The notes below the pieces were generated by a model. That model searched no databases. It was not told where the DNA came from and saw only the letters and a list, made by a program, of their open reading frames with translations. From contig NZ_FOSN01000005.1 in assembly GCF_900114285.1 (NCBI RefSeq), positions 165,887-229,886 on the forward strand: a stretch of 64,000 nt of DNA, read 5' to 3'. Position 1 is the first letter of the stretch; the number at the start of each line of letters is the position of its first letter. Below, piece after piece: positions 40,654 to 50,735 of this stretch. The DNA comes from Methylocapsa palsarum (GTDB lineage Bacteria; Pseudomonadota; Alphaproteobacteria; Rhizobiales; Beijerinckiaceae). The translations under genes and the position numbers were made by a program.

Positions 40654-42390
40654 TTACCGCGCCTTGCGCTTCTTTCCGGCGGCGTTCTCGGCGCGCAGGG
40701 GCCGCTCCCCGGACGAATGCTGGCGCCGGGGTTCCGCATGGGCCGTCTGTCCGGGGGCAGGCGCCGCTCCGACGGGCTCGATCAGGATGGGATCGCCGTC
40801 GGGACGGCGGACATTTTTGGCGAATTGCCCCGCGGCGGCCGCCGACACCTCGAACGTCGTCTCGCGCTCGAAGATGCGGATCGCGCCAATGTCCTGCTTG
40901 GTGATCTTGCCGCGCCGGCAGATCATCGGCAGCAGCCATTTCGGGTCGGCGTTCTTCTTTCTGCCGATGTCGAGGCGGAACCAGACGCCTCCTCCGGCGA
41001 CCCCCCGCGCCCGCGGCGAGTCCCTAGTCTCCCTGGGCGCGCGTTTGCCCGCCTCAGGCGCGGCGCGGTCGCGGCCAAACCCGGGATCCTGCACGTCCTC
41101 CGGAAGCGGAAGCCGCGAGCGGTAGACGCGCACGAGGGCGCTGGCGATATCCTCGGCGCTGCGCTCGGCGAGAAGCGCCCGCGCCATGACGAGATCGTCT
41201 TCGTTGCCGTCGCCCGTTAGCAACGGATCTTGAAGCAGACGCTCCTGATCGAGTGTGCAGATTTCCTCCGCGGTCGGCGGGCCGCTCCAGGCGACCTGAA
41301 CCCCTGCGCCCGCCAGCAATTGCTCCGCCCGCCGCTTGCGGGAATTGGGAACGAGCAGAGCGCTGACGCCCTTGCGGCCCGCCCGCCCCGTGCGGCCGCT
41401 GCGATGCTGGAGGATCTCGGCATCGTGCGGCAGTTCGGCGTGAATAACCAGGGCGAGGCTCGGAAGGTCGATCCCTCGCGCGGCGACGTCGGTGGCGATG
41501 CAGACCCGCGCGCGCCCGTCGCGAAGGGCCTGAAGCGCGTGGTTGCGCTCGTTCTGGCTCAACTCGCCGGACAGGAGAACGGCGGAAAATCCGCGTTCCT
41601 GCAAGGTGGCGTGGAGATGGCGCACGGCTTCGCGCGTATTGCAGAACACCAGCGCGCTCGGCGCCTCGGCGACGCGCAGCAGATTGACCACGACGCTTTC
41701 GATTTCATTCGGAGCGACGCGGATGGCGCGGTATTCGATATCGGCGTGGCCGCTCTCGCCGCCTGCGACCTCGATCCGCATCGCCTCACGCTGGTAGCGC
41801 CTCGCGAGCGTCGCGATCGCCTTCGGCATCGTCGCCGAAAAGAGGAGGGTTCGGCGTTCTTTCGGGGTCGATTCGAGAATGAATTCGAGGTCCTCGCGAA
41901 ACCCGAGGTCCAGCATTTCGTCGGCTTCGTCGAGCACGACGGCCTTGAGCTTGGTCACATCCAGGGCCCCGCGCTCCAGATGATCGCGCAGGCGTCCCGG
42001 CGTCCCGATCACGATATGCGCGCCCGCCGCCAGTTCGCGGCGCTCCCGGCGCGGCTCCATGCCGCCGACGCAGGACATGACGCGGGCGCCGGCATATTGA
42101 TAAAGCCATTCGATTTCGCGCTGGACCTGAAGCGCAAGCTCGCGCGTCGGCGCGACGACAAGCGCCAGCGGCTCGGCGCCCGGCGGAAGCGTTTCGGCGT
42201 CGCCGAGCAAGGTCGCGGCGAGCGCCAGCCCGTAGGCGACCGTCTTGCCGGAGCCGGTCTGCGCCGAGACCAGGAGATCGCGTTCGGCGGCGCCGGATTC
42301 AAGCACCGCCTCCTGCACCGGCGTCGCGTCGTGATAATTGCGCTCCTCGAGAGCGCGCGCGAGCGCAGGGCTTGCGGAGAGAATGGTCAA
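40654..42390 (-). CDS. DEAD-box RNA helicase, DbpA-like
   Basis: A 578-residue ATP-dependent RNA helicase. Motifs in order: Q motif ([12 protein letters not shown]), [10 protein letters not shown], Ia [63 protein letters not shown]. The C-terminal ~75 residues ([46 protein letters not shown]) are a DbpA-type RNA-binding domain that in DbpA recognises 23S rRNA hairpin 92, so a role in ribosome assembly or cold adaptation is likely. Starts at TTG 42390 with a weak ribosome-binding site; a long leader (about 400 bp to the next gene) could carry regulation. Confidence 0.92.
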   Translation of the reverse strand: MTILSASPALARALEERNYHDATPVQEAVLESGAAERDLLVSAQTGSGKTVAYGLALAATLLGDAETLPPGAEPLALVVAPTRELALQVQREIEWLYQYAGARVMSCVGGMEPRRERRELAAGAHIVIGTPGRLRDHLERGALDVTKLKAVVLDEADEMLDLGFREDLEFILESTPKERRTLLFSATMPKAIATLARRYQREAMRIEVAGGESGHADIEYRAIRVAPNEIESVVVNLLRVAEAPSALVFCNTREAVRHLHATLQERGFSAVLLSGELSQNERNHALQALRDGRARVCIATDVAARGIDLPSLALVIHAELPHDAEILQHRSGRTGRAGRKGVSALLVPNSRKRRAEQLLAGAGVQVAWSGPPTAEEICTLDQERLLQDPLLTGDGNEDDLVMARALLAERSAEDIASALVRVYRSRLPLPEDVQDPGFGRDRAAPEAGKRAPRETRDSPRARGVAGGGVWFRLDIGRKKNADPKWLLPMICRRGKITKQDIGAIRIFERETTFEVSAAAAGQFAKNVRRPDGDPILIEPVGAAPAPGQTAHAEPRRQHSSGERPLRAENAAGKKRKAR

Positions 42391-42810
42391 GTTGAGGAAT
42401 GCCTTTGTTTCGGTGACAGCGCGGCCATAGCCGTGGAAGGACGCAAAAAGCCTGCGCCCCGAGCTTGAACCTGCGTCTTACGCCGAATTGAAGCAAAGCG
42501 CCATTGCCGCGCACGCGGTCACGGCTGTTCCCAAGCGCCTCCCACGACCCTCTGTCACGCGTTCGTTTGAAATCATAGGGAGATGTGTGCCTTGATGACG
42601 GAAACGTCTCCGCATGTTGAGGATCGGAGATTTTTCGGCTCGCCGTAACCTGCGGAACTCCACTTACGACGCCTGTTGCTTGTCAAAAACCTAAGGTTGA
42701 TGCAGACTTTTTAGCGGAAGACGAGGTCATCCGCGCCAGTTTCCCTTTGTGAAGCACGCCCCAAGAGTGCCCCTTAAGGAGAAGGCGGGGCTGGTTACGG
42801 GAATGGGTTG
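42391..42810. other. 420-bp intergenic region between divergent genes
   Basis: No gene or RNA recognised. It must hold promoters for the minus-strand helicase and the plus-strand AT-rich gene. GC falls towards the right end. Confidence 0.5.
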
Positions 42811-43782
42811 ATGGACCGGGAAAAGTCGGCGCTACTCGCCGCGTGGCTCTCTTTTGGGGCCAACATCCTGACGCTCTGCGTCGCCATATTTGGTCTCGTC
42901 GTCGGAGCTTTTGCGCTATTAAGTATCAATCAAATAAGAAATCTCGCGTGCGAATCGTTAAGTATCGCTTGCGGTTTTGATGCCGCGAGAGCCGCTCTTA
43001 TTGTTTTCGATGTGTTGCAAGAACCTCCTAAGCAAGAACCTCCTAAGAATGAATCTAACAATAATTCGATTCGAAAAGAAATAGACGACTTAGGACCACC
43101 GGGCGATTATCCACTGTGGGAATCTCTTGAACATGAGGCTTGGCGCCTTCTTATATCTGCGCACAAATCTAGTACAGGAAATTTCGGCGACTTTTATTCT
43201 AGTCCTGAAATAAAAGAGAATGAATGCTTTCAATATAGTGATCTTAACAGTTATTTTCGCGATGGAGCAATTATAGCTGGGCGCCTTCGGCGTTGGAACG
43301 GTTCCTATCTACAAAACAAAAATGACAACGCTTGTCGACAAAACAACGACAACGCTTGCGACCAAAAAGAAAAGGCTATTAATTCTAAAGTTACAGATTG
43401 TTGTTCTGCTAATCGAAGCTTAGGAGTTGAATTTACAGCGAGCTATAAGAAATTGAAACGTGATATTCAAATATCATTAATATTAGTTATAGAAAACAAG
43501 AATATTGTCGGCGAGTTCGTGTTGCCTTTGCATGAGATTATATATCCGATTACTCTTCCAAAAGGTTCCCATAAAGCCGATTTTTTGTGTCCGATTGTCA
43601 AATTGGTTCCCGGTCAATACGTTTTTTCGTTTGCGACCTCAGGCGAGGAGGGGGACTGGAACGAGACCTTGCATACGGTCGAACTGACCGTTGAACCTGC
43701 CGATACACGGAACGAGCCCGCGGGGACAACTTCCTCTTTCCCGGAGATGAGCGCTCCTCCGAAATCGAGCCGCCCGCCGTAA
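42811..43782 (+). CDS. AT-rich orphan membrane-anchored protein
   Basis: A 323-residue protein I do not recognise. One or two N-terminal membrane segments (LLAAWLSFGANILTLCVAIFGLVVGAFALL) precede a polar domain with many Asn, Lys and Ser, for example NSYFRDGAIIAGRLRRWNGSYLQNKN and LGVEFTASYKKLKRDIQISLILVIENKNIVGEFVLPLHEIIYPI, which resembles a beta-sandwich. Two short DNA repeats lie inside: 15 bp twice (43018-43047) and 24 bp twice (43316-43363). The body of the gene (42.95-43.6 kb) is far more AT-rich than its flanks, a sign of recent transfer. ATG 42811 is preceded by TTG 42808; the end is GC-rich again. Confidence 0.7.
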   Translation: MDREKSALLAAWLSFGANILTLCVAIFGLVVGAFALLSINQIRNLACESLSIACGFDAARAALIVFDVLQEPPKQEPPKNESNNNSIRKEIDDLGPPGDYPLWESLEHEAWRLLISAHKSSTGNFGDFYSSPEIKENECFQYSDLNSYFRDGAIIAGRLRRWNGSYLQNKNDNACRQNNDNACDQKEKAINSKVTDCCSANRSLGVEFTASYKKLKRDIQISLILVIENKNIVGEFVLPLHEIIYPITLPKGSHKADFLCPIVKLVPGQYVFSFATSGEEGDWNETLHTVELTVEPADTRNEPAGTTSSFPEMSAPPKSSRPP

Positions 43783-43798
43783 TCGAATCAACGCAGGC

Positions 43799-44128
43799 TC
43801 ACTGGAAATAGATCAGCCGGGCGTCGGTCAGAGCCTCCGCGCAGGTCTTTTTGCCCTCGGCGTCCAGTTTTTTGGCGCGGGCCAGCACCGCCTCGAAGCC
43901 GCGCTGCGCCTTCGCTTCGGCGCGTTTCAAGGATTCAGGCGTCGGCTGATGTTCCTCATCGGCCGCGAGCGACTGAACACCTCCCGGACCCGCGCCGGGA
44001 GTGGTTTGCGCGGCGCGAACTTGCGCCTCGAACGTCGCGATGGCCTTCCCGCATGGCCCCGCCCCGGCGCTGGATGCGGCTCCGAGAGCAAGGCAGAACA
44101 TCAGGGCGGCGAGGCGCTTGCGGTTCAA
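43799..44128 (-). CDS. Small secreted protein of unknown function
   Basis: A 109-residue product with a signal peptide (RLAALMFCLALGAASSAGAG) and a helical mature part containing CGKAIATFEAQVRAAQTTPG, SLAADEEHQPTPESLKRAEAKAQRGFEAVLARAKKLDAEGKKTCAEALTDARLIY. Two Cys probably pair. I do not recognise a family; similar short helical periplasmic proteins are common in Hyphomicrobiales. It is downstream of bdhA on the same strand (47 bp) but may be transcribed separately. Confidence 0.65.
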   Translation of the reverse strand: MNRKRLAALMFCLALGAASSAGAGPCGKAIATFEAQVRAAQTTPGAGPGGVQSLAADEEHQPTPESLKRAEAKAQRGFEAVLARAKKLDAEGKKTCAEALTDARLIYFQ

Positions 44129-44175
44129 CGTGATGTTTCCTTCGCGAAACGGCCGATCCCCGGCGTTCGAACCTC

Positions 44176-44955
44176 TTATTCCATGAACCAGCCGTGGCTG
44201 ACCACCAGGGATTGCCCCGTCAGCGCATTCGAGGGGAACGAGGCGAAGAACAGCGCCGCCTCGGCGACATCCTCAACGGTGGTGAACTGGCCGTCGACGG
44301 TTTCCTTCAGCATGACGTTCTTGATCACCTGATCCTCGGTGATGCCGAGTTCCTTCGCCTGTTCCGGGATCTGCTTGTCGACGAGCGGCGTACGGACGAA
44401 CCCTGGACAGATCACGTTTGAGCGCACGCCATGCGCCGCGCCTTCCTTGGCGACGACCTTGGAGAGGCCGATCAGGCCGTGCTTGGCGGTGACATAGGGC
44501 GCCTTGAGGACCGAGGCTTCCTTGGAATGGACCGAGCCCATGTAAATGATGCAGCCGCTTTTCTGCTTGTACATCTGGCGCAGCGAGGCCCGCGTGGTGA
44601 GGAAGGCGCCGTCGAGATGGATGGCGAGCAGCTTCTTCCATTTGGCGAATTCGAAATCGACGATCGGCGCGACGATCTGAATGCCGGCATTGCTGACGAG
44701 AATGTCGAGCGCGCCGAATTTTTCGATCACTTTGGCGATTCCGGAATCCACCTCCGCCTCGTTGGAGACGTCCATCCCGACGCCAATCGCGCGCTCGCCC
44801 GTGGGATCGAGTTCCTTCGCGGTGGCGTCGGCCGCGCCTAGATTGAGATCGGCGATGGCGATCTTCGCACCCTCGCGGGCGAACACAATGGCGATTTCCT
44901 TGCCGATGCCGCTGGCGGCGCCGGTGACGACGGCGACTTTATCCTTCAAACGCAT
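44176..44955 (-). CDS. bdhA: 3-hydroxybutyrate dehydrogenase
   Basis: NAD-dependent enzyme interconverting (R)-3-hydroxybutyrate and acetoacetate in PHB turnover. The 259-residue SDR has [35 protein letters not shown] (NAG), [24 protein letters not shown] (catalytic Ser/Tyr/Lys) and the family's C-terminal [22 protein letters not shown] ... SHGWFME ending. AAGGA precedes the ATG. It follows the acetoacetate decarboxylase by 31 bp; with the patatin upstream it forms a three-gene acetoacetate/PHB unit. Confidence 0.94.
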   Translation of the reverse strand: MRLKDKVAVVTGAASGIGKEIAIVFAREGAKIAIADLNLGAADATAKELDPTGERAIGVGMDVSNEAEVDSGIAKVIEKFGALDILVSNAGIQIVAPIVDFEFAKWKKLLAIHLDGAFLTTRASLRQMYKQKSGCIIYMGSVHSKEASVLKAPYVTAKHGLIGLSKVVAKEGAAHGVRSNVICPGFVRTPLVDKQIPEQAKELGITEDQVIKNVMLKETVDGQFTTVEDVAEAALFFASFPSNALTGQSLVVSHGWFME

Positions 44956-44986
44956 GGGCTGTCCTTTTTAAAAATCAGGTCGGGGG

Positions 44987-45724
44987 TCAGGCCAGATAAT
45001 CGTGCACGACCTTGCCGAGCGCGAGCGTGAGGTCGGCCAGAATATGGGTCGCGGACACGATTTCGAGGACCGGCAGTTCGGCCAGCGGCGCCAAAGCGTG
45101 CGAGGTCAGCGTGAGCGCGCCCGGGCCTGTCCAGGCGCCCTTCAGGTCGACGTCGGTGAGATAATATTCGACGATCTCGCAGATGCGCGGCGAGCCGTCG
45201 ACGCAGGGCATGATCTTCAGCAAATAATTTGGCGCGAGCAACGACGCCTTCACCGCCGCGAGGTCGGCCTGCGCGTGCTTGTATCCCATGGTCGCCGTGG
45301 CGATCCGCAGCGAGCCGTAGTCGAGGGTTCCGACGAGGGTGTCGATGTCCTTTTTCAGGCTGGGCGTTCCGAGTTTCTTCGGAAAACCCCACAATTCGCG
45401 CCCGCCCGCGATCGGCGGATGATCGTTGAGGAACATGCAATGGCTATAGCCGCCCTTGCGCCCCTGGAAGGACACCGGAATGACCTGGCCGCTCTCTGTA
45501 TAATCGCCAAATCCGGTCGAATCCGGCATCCGGATGAATTCGAACTTGACCAGCGGCTCCTCGACCTGAAGCGGTTCGGGAACCAGTTCGCGCAGTTTCT
45601 GCGGATCGGTCCTGTAGGTGATGATGAGAAACTCGCGATTGACGAAACGGTACGGGCCAATCGGATAGGCCGGACTCGTCAGCGGCATCGCAAACGCCCG
45701 GCTGCGGACTTCGTTCTCTTTCAT
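44987..45724 (-). CDS. adc: Acetoacetate decarboxylase
   Basis: Decarboxylates acetoacetate to acetone and CO2 through a Schiff base. The 245-residue protein has the signature [17 protein letters not shown] with catalytic Lys116 and neighbouring Lys117 (equivalent to Lys115/Lys116 of the clostridial enzyme), plus [23 protein letters not shown] and [10 protein letters not shown] start at ATG 45724 ([11 protein letters not shown]); the frame is open to 45775. Lying between the patatin and bdhA genes, it could drain acetoacetate from PHB or tyrosine breakdown, though in some bacteria this protein is thought to act on other beta-keto acids. Confidence 0.92.
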   Translation of the reverse strand: MKENEVRSRAFAMPLTSPAYPIGPYRFVNREFLIITYRTDPQKLRELVPEPLQVEEPLVKFEFIRMPDSTGFGDYTESGQVIPVSFQGRKGGYSHCMFLNDHPPIAGGRELWGFPKKLGTPSLKKDIDTLVGTLDYGSLRIATATMGYKHAQADLAAVKASLLAPNYLLKIMPCVDGSPRICEIVEYYLTDVDLKGAWTGPGALTLTSHALAPLAELPVLEIVSATHILADLTLALGKVVHDYLA

Positions 45725-45801
45725 GACCCCTCCCGACCCCGCCCAAACGTTTTCGCTGGCCTTTGCCAAGACCAAGGAAGCGCAGTTCCGCGCTGAATGA
45801 A

Positions 45802-46974
45802 TCAGTCGCGTCCGTCTCTCGACAAATCAAACGTTGAAACGCCATCCTCGCTCTGGGGGCGCTCCAGCACCTCCGGATGGCGCAGCGTGCGGACAGTGTC
45901 GTTATAACCCGCGCGCCAATGCTCCTCCATCGTCGGGCGGGAGAATTCGATGTCCTTGGCCGGACCTTCGGAGTTTTGGGCGCGATAAATGAGATGAACG
46001 ATATTGTAGACTTTTTCGTCCGCTTCCCGCTCCAGAATTTGCAATTCGAGCTCGTTGCGCCGTTCTCCCGGGATCTGCTGCAGAAGCCGCCCTACGGCGC
46101 GGCGCAGGATTTGGGCTTTCTTGAAACCGTCGGTCCCCTGCCGCGTCCGGCTGGAGAAGCGGATTTCCTTCTGCCGCAGTTCAACCTCGACGAGATCGCG
46201 CGGGAGGTCGCCGCGGGCGCTCCATAAATCGACCTGAAACGCGAGAGTGTCTTTCCTCGGCGACCCGTCGAGCACCCATTGCAATGGCGTGTTTGAGACG
46301 ATGCCGCCATCCCAATAATATTCGCCTTCGATTTCAATCGGCGGAAAACCCGGTGGGAGCGCGGCGCTCGCCATGATGTGCTCCGGCCGGATTTTCTGGG
46401 TCGTATTGTCAAAATAGACGAAGTTTCCGCTCTGGACATTCGTCACGCCAACGCTGAGCTGAATGGATTGCGCGTTGATGAGGTCGAAATCGACCAGGCG
46501 CTCGAGAGTCTCCTTCAGCGGCGTGACGTCATAATAGCTCAGCGCCTCTTCGGCTCCCGACGGTAACAGATATGGCGGCGGAAACCGCAGCTTGAAGAAG
46601 CCGGGCGCGCCGTCGAGAACGACGCCGAGCGAGCACAATTGGCCGGCGATGCGCCGCGCGAACTCGCCCTTGACCGCGATCGATTTTGAGCTGGGCAGAC
46701 CGATGGGAGAGGTGCTGACGATCTCCCAGAACTCGCGCAGCCGCTCGACGCGTCTTTCGGCCGGGTTGCCGGCGATCAGAGCCGAATTGATGGCCCCGAT
46801 CGAAATGCCCGCCACCCAGTCCAGTTCGATATTCGCTTCCGCCAAGGCCTGATAGACCCCGCCCTGATAGGAGCCCAAAGCGCCGCCGCCCTGAAGGAGA
46901 AGCGCGATCCGCTCGAATGGGGGTCTCCCGGAGCGGACATGCGATTTGAGCATGATGGGTCTGGAACCTGTCAT
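45802..46974 (-). CDS. Patatin-like phospholipase
   Basis: A 390-residue patatin-family acyl hydrolase. Oxyanion loop [15 protein letters not shown], nucleophile elbow GISIGAIN and catalytic Asp in [11 protein letters not shown] are all present, so it should be active as a lipase or depolymerase-like esterase. A patatin next to adc and bdhA recurs in alphaproteobacteria and is usually assumed to belong to PHB metabolism. ATG 46974 is used; Met8 (46953) is possible. The 363-bp region upstream is non-coding. Confidence 0.9.
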   Translation of the reverse strand: MTGSRPIMLKSHVRSGRPPFERIALLLQGGGALGSYQGGVYQALAEANIELDWVAGISIGAINSALIAGNPAERRVERLREFWEIVSTSPIGLPSSKSIAVKGEFARRIAGQLCSLGVVLDGAPGFFKLRFPPPYLLPSGAEEALSYYDVTPLKETLERLVDFDLINAQSIQLSVGVTNVQSGNFVYFDNTTQKIRPEHIMASAALPPGFPPIEIEGEYYWDGGIVSNTPLQWVLDGSPRKDTLAFQVDLWSARGDLPRDLVEVELRQKEIRFSSRTRQGTDGFKKAQILRRAVGRLLQQIPGERRNELELQILEREADEKVYNIVHLIYRAQNSEGPAKDIEFSRPTMEEHWRAGYNDTVRTLRHPEVLERPQSEDGVSTFDLSRDGRD

Positions 46975-47337
46975 GGAAAACTTTTCTGAACCCGCTTTTT
47001 CGTTCGAGTTCCTGGAGGCTCGGCTTCGCGAGGGTTCGGCCGCGCCGCAGCCGCGAGAGCCAAATCCGGCTCCGCCTGCGGCCTCGGTTCAGTTTTTGTG
47101 TATCGCACAAAAACCGCCGCCTTCCAAGCCTCGGCGGCTTACAAATCGGCCGGCCATTTGCGATCGAGCGCCGCCGCGGCTCTTTTGCGATCAAGCGCCA
47201 AGCAGCGGCGCCGCGATCGTCATAGACCGCGCGCCGGAGCGTTCTGCGTCCCTGAGACCCCCGCGAGCTATGCCGGCGACCGTCCGGCGCGCCAGACAAA
47301 ACCATTCGCTTTCGGCCGGCGCCCGCCCGCCCGGTCG
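46975..47337. other. 363-bp intergenic region with a small inverted repeat
   Basis: No gene supported. At 47093-47113 an 8-bp perfect inverted repeat (TTTTTGTG / CACAAAAA, 5-nt loop TATCG) with A/T-runs could end transcripts on either strand; it lies after the di-haem gene's 3' end and before the patatin gene's start on the minus strand. Confidence 0.45.
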
Positions 47338-49188
47338 TCACAGACCCTTCATATATTCCACAAGAGCTTGACGGTCGGCGTCCGACAAACCCGCGTTGTT
47401 GTAATCGTGGCCCGTATTGAGATTACCCTGGATCGGCTTCCCTTCTTCGTCGAACGCCTGGAAGACGAAACTGTTTTCGGACGAGGGTTCAGTCTTGAAA
47501 CCGACTTTCATCGGATCGTATTCCCGCGTTCCCACATTGAAGCTTTTTGGCCGTTCGCTCGGCGGCAGAAGCAAATCATAGAGCGTTGGAACCGAGCCAT
47601 TGTGGAGGTAGGGAGGCGTCGCCCAAATACCCGTCAATGGCCGGTATTTGTAGCCGAGAATGGGACTGTCGTCCGCAAGACACCGCTTCAGCATGTCCCT
47701 CTTGTCGCGATCAATCGTGGCGGGCGCGATCTGGGGCACGAGATTCTTCAGATTGATTTCCGGCATCGCGAAATCACGAGGCGTCGATTTGCGATCAAAC
47801 ATTTCAACAGCCACCTTCTGTCCGACCTGCATGACAAGGTCCCTGTATCGCCCGGCATAGCCGACGATGGAGCCGACAACGGCCGTGGCGAGCATGTCGA
47901 ACTCAGGCGCCGCGCGTCCGAGAATCAGCGTCGGCTGGCCCGGCGGCGTGAGGTAACCTCGCGGAGTCAGAAACATCGCTCCGGTCTTTGCGGTGTTCGC
48001 ATAGGCGTTGCACGCCATCCAGGGATCGGTTCCGATGGGATCGGCCCCCTTCAGCAAGGTCGTGCCAACCTTGATCGGCGTCGAAATGTCCTCGCGATCA
48101 AGATGCGAATGGCACTTGGCGCATTGCTGGACGAAAATTTTCTGGCCAGAAGCCCGCTTGGTCTCGTCGATTGCGGGAAATACGGCTGGCCAAGCGGGAG
48201 GCTTCAGACGCCGCACGAGTTCCTCGAGTTGATCGAGGTTGGAAAAATTGATGCTGGTTATATACCCCGGCTGCAGCAACGCGATCGGATAAGGTTTGAT
48301 TTGAACGTCGCCAAAAACGCCGATCACTTCTCCGCCATTGCGGCCAAGGGCGCCGAGATCGACGCCGCCCAGCACAGGTCCGTTGGGCGCGGACGCGTTC
48401 CATTGCACCAGATTCATCTGGGCGATGTTCCATAAAAATGGATAACTCACAGGAGCGTCGGAGGCGTGAAAGGTCTGCGCCTGCGCGTTGGCGATCGTCG
48501 CGACCTTGTTGAATATGTTTCCAATAGCGTCGAGGCGTCCGTATCCGTAGCGCAGCGGCGTTGAATTCGCCGATCGCAGTTTCGCTTCGGCGTCGACAAG
48601 TTTCGCCAATTCCCCACGCAACAGGTCCGAATTCCCGCTTTCGTCGCCAAGGACTTTCTTGGCGAAGCGGGCGAACTTTCGGTCATCGACCCACGTCTGA
48701 TCCAGCGACTTATAGAGCGCCTCGCGGAAGGATTGAAAATCGGCGAGCGTCGGCGCGCCTTCGATCCGCAGCCGCTTGCCGTTGTAGGTGATCTCGTTCG
48801 AATGGCAGGCGGAGCAATTCATTCCGACCCACGGCTCTCTCGCCGTCTGCCCTTCCCTCCAGCGAAGCCTGGTGGTCGTCAGCTGTGAATCGTCTTGATC
48901 GTCGATCACGAAGCCCATCGGCAAATCCGATGCGCCCGAGCCGCCGATATAGCGGAAGGCCGCCATAAATTCCGCATCGAGAAACGGCTTTTCAGACTCA
49001 GGCTGTTCGAGGGCCCGCAACCAGCTCAACGGCAACAGCCGGGATCCCTGCGTCAAGCGATACCACGCCGCTTTATCAGCAGGGCTCCAGCCCTGTTCAA
49101 CATTTACGATTTCGTCTCCCGCCGACGGCCCCGTCCACGCGAAGCAGGTCGTGAGAAGCGACACAAGCAACAAGCACTGCTTTCTCAT
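47338..49188 (-). CDS. Di-haem cytochrome, fatty-acid di-haem dioxygenase-like
   Basis: A 616-residue periplasmic c-type cytochrome with a signal peptide (KQCLLLVSLLTTCFAWTGPSAG) and two CXXCH sites: CSACH (about residue 125) and CAKCH (about 356). Length, the YGYGRLDAIGNIFNKV segment and the C-terminal YKYRPLTGIWATPPYLHNGSVPTLYDLLLPPSERPKSF match the RoxA / fatty-acid di-haem dioxygenase branch (the Pseudomonas oleate 10S-dioxygenase and diol synthase belong here) rather than classical cytochrome c peroxidases, which are about half as long. Likely substrate: an unsaturated fatty acid or isoprenoid. GGGGGA precedes ATG 49188. It lies 162 bp downstream of a P450 gene on the same strand. Confidence 0.8.
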   Translation of the reverse strand: MRKQCLLLVSLLTTCFAWTGPSAGDEIVNVEQGWSPADKAAWYRLTQGSRLLPLSWLRALEQPESEKPFLDAEFMAAFRYIGGSGASDLPMGFVIDDQDDSQLTTTRLRWREGQTAREPWVGMNCSACHSNEITYNGKRLRIEGAPTLADFQSFREALYKSLDQTWVDDRKFARFAKKVLGDESGNSDLLRGELAKLVDAEAKLRSANSTPLRYGYGRLDAIGNIFNKVATIANAQAQTFHASDAPVSYPFLWNIAQMNLVQWNASAPNGPVLGGVDLGALGRNGGEVIGVFGDVQIKPYPIALLQPGYITSINFSNLDQLEELVRRLKPPAWPAVFPAIDETKRASGQKIFVQQCAKCHSHLDREDISTPIKVGTTLLKGADPIGTDPWMACNAYANTAKTGAMFLTPRGYLTPPGQPTLILGRAAPEFDMLATAVVGSIVGYAGRYRDLVMQVGQKVAVEMFDRKSTPRDFAMPEINLKNLVPQIAPATIDRDKRDMLKRCLADDSPILGYKYRPLTGIWATPPYLHNGSVPTLYDLLLPPSERPKSFNVGTREYDPMKVGFKTEPSSENSFVFQAFDEEGKPIQGNLNTGHDYNNAGLSDADRQALVEYMKGL

Positions 49189-49350
49189 TTCAGTCCCCCC
49201 GAGTTTGAAATGCATTTTTGCCGGCCTCGATCAAAAGCTGCGGATGAGCGCCTCTCTGTCAGCCCTTCTCCCCAACGGGCAGAGAGAGCAACCCATCAAG
49301 AATTGACGATGACCGAAATGTTTCCAGCAGACGAATGCGCCGCAAGAATA

Positions 49351-50592
49351 TCAATTCTTCCAGCGCCAATCCCAGGATTCCGGCACTGGTCCGCCCTTGC
49401 GATCAACGGAGCCTACAGTGAGTTCGGAAAGCCGCAGGCTTTGCGCCACGATTTCCGGGATCATCACGCGCCCGATCGCGCGCCCGAGGCATTCATGTAG
49501 ACCAAGGCCGAAATGAAATTGATTGCCCAACCCTCTGCCGGCGTCGAATTCATCGGGGTGAGACATCGCTTTCGGATCGAACATGCCTGATTGGGTTACA
49601 GCCAGGACAGTTGTTCCCTTCGGGACGGCGGTTTCGTAGGCTTCGCCACGCCCAAGGACGGCGTCCTCTTCACACGTGCGGAAAAAATAAGGAAATGCAG
49701 GCCTGAACCGGATTGCTTCGAAGACATAGCCGTCAACGGCCGCCGTATTCTCGCCGAGCGCGGCGGCGCGAGCCTTGGCGAGGTCGTCGGGACGACTGAT
49801 CAGAAAATCGAGCGCATTGACGACGGCGTGCGAGGTTGTCTCCACCGCGCCAATCAGCAATCCTGCGACATTTTCGATGACCCGCCGCAAGTCGAATTTG
49901 ACCGCCCCGGACGATGACAGCTCCAGCAGCCGCGTGACGGGATCGTGGCCGCCAAGACCGAGTTTTAGCTTGCCCTCCCTGATCGCAACCAGTTCGATCA
50001 GATAAACGACCATTTCCTTTCCCGCGGCTTCGCGCTCGGCGATGACCTTGGCCGGATCGGACCATGCAATCGCGTCAAAGGGCTGGTTCCAGAAAGTGTC
50101 GATCTGACTCCAGTAGGACCATTTGCACAATTTCGCCGGATCGACATGTTCGAAGCCAAACCATTCCTGAACGAGCGCCAGGGGCACGGCTCGGGTGAGG
50201 CCGGCGACCGCTTCCATCGAGCCGCCGGCGCTCGCCAGGAGCTCTGCGGCTTTACTGGCTACGAAGGTCCGTATCGCTGGAATGTCTTCGAAATCGAGAA
50301 TGGCGCGCATGATCGATTTTTCGCGCCAATGGACCGCCGTATCGTCCTGGGCCATGAAGTAATCGCCCTGTTTCGGCTTATACAGAGCGACACTGAAAAC
50401 ATCATGCCGGCGGAGGATCTCGGCGCAATCGTCGAACCGGGTCGCGAGCGTCACTTCCGGCATAACGAGGATGGGACGATCTTTGCGAAGCTCGGCATAG
50501 AAGGCCCATGGCTCGTTATGCATCCAACCGCGAACGAGACGCCAACGCTCGGCTGCCGGCGTCGCATCATACGTCTGCAAATAACTCGCCAT
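49351..50592 (-). CDS. Cytochrome P450
   Basis: A 413-residue soluble bacterial P450. I-helix GLLIGAVETTSHAV with the acid-alcohol pair, ExxR in YVFEAIRFRP, and haem loop FHFGLGLHECLGRAIGR (Cys thiolate) are all intact, so it is an ordinary O2-activating monooxygenase, unlike the CYP74-like domain at 2.5 kb. GGGAG lies six bases before ATG 50592. It is upstream of the di-haem dioxygenase-like gene; no ferredoxin or reductase is adjacent, so electron donors must come from elsewhere. Substrate unknown; fatty acids are plausible from context. Confidence 0.9.
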   Translation of the reverse strand: MASYLQTYDATPAAERWRLVRGWMHNEPWAFYAELRKDRPILVMPEVTLATRFDDCAEILRRHDVFSVALYKPKQGDYFMAQDDTAVHWREKSIMRAILDFEDIPAIRTFVASKAAELLASAGGSMEAVAGLTRAVPLALVQEWFGFEHVDPAKLCKWSYWSQIDTFWNQPFDAIAWSDPAKVIAEREAAGKEMVVYLIELVAIREGKLKLGLGGHDPVTRLLELSSSGAVKFDLRRVIENVAGLLIGAVETTSHAVVNALDFLISRPDDLAKARAAALGENTAAVDGYVFEAIRFRPAFPYFFRTCEEDAVLGRGEAYETAVPKGTTVLAVTQSGMFDPKAMSHPDEFDAGRGLGNQFHFGLGLHECLGRAIGRVMIPEIVAQSLRLSELTVGSVDRKGGPVPESWDWRWKN

Positions 50593-50735
50593 CTTGGGCT
50601 CCCTTTTCGCCAGAAGTGTTACAAGAACGTCCACGTCTTGGGGTGCGGAGACCTGTATTTTTGTGCTATTTTATAGCGTAATGCCCAATTCTTTTCAAGC
50701 GAGACGAAAATTCATTTTTCGCGGCCTATCGCGCG

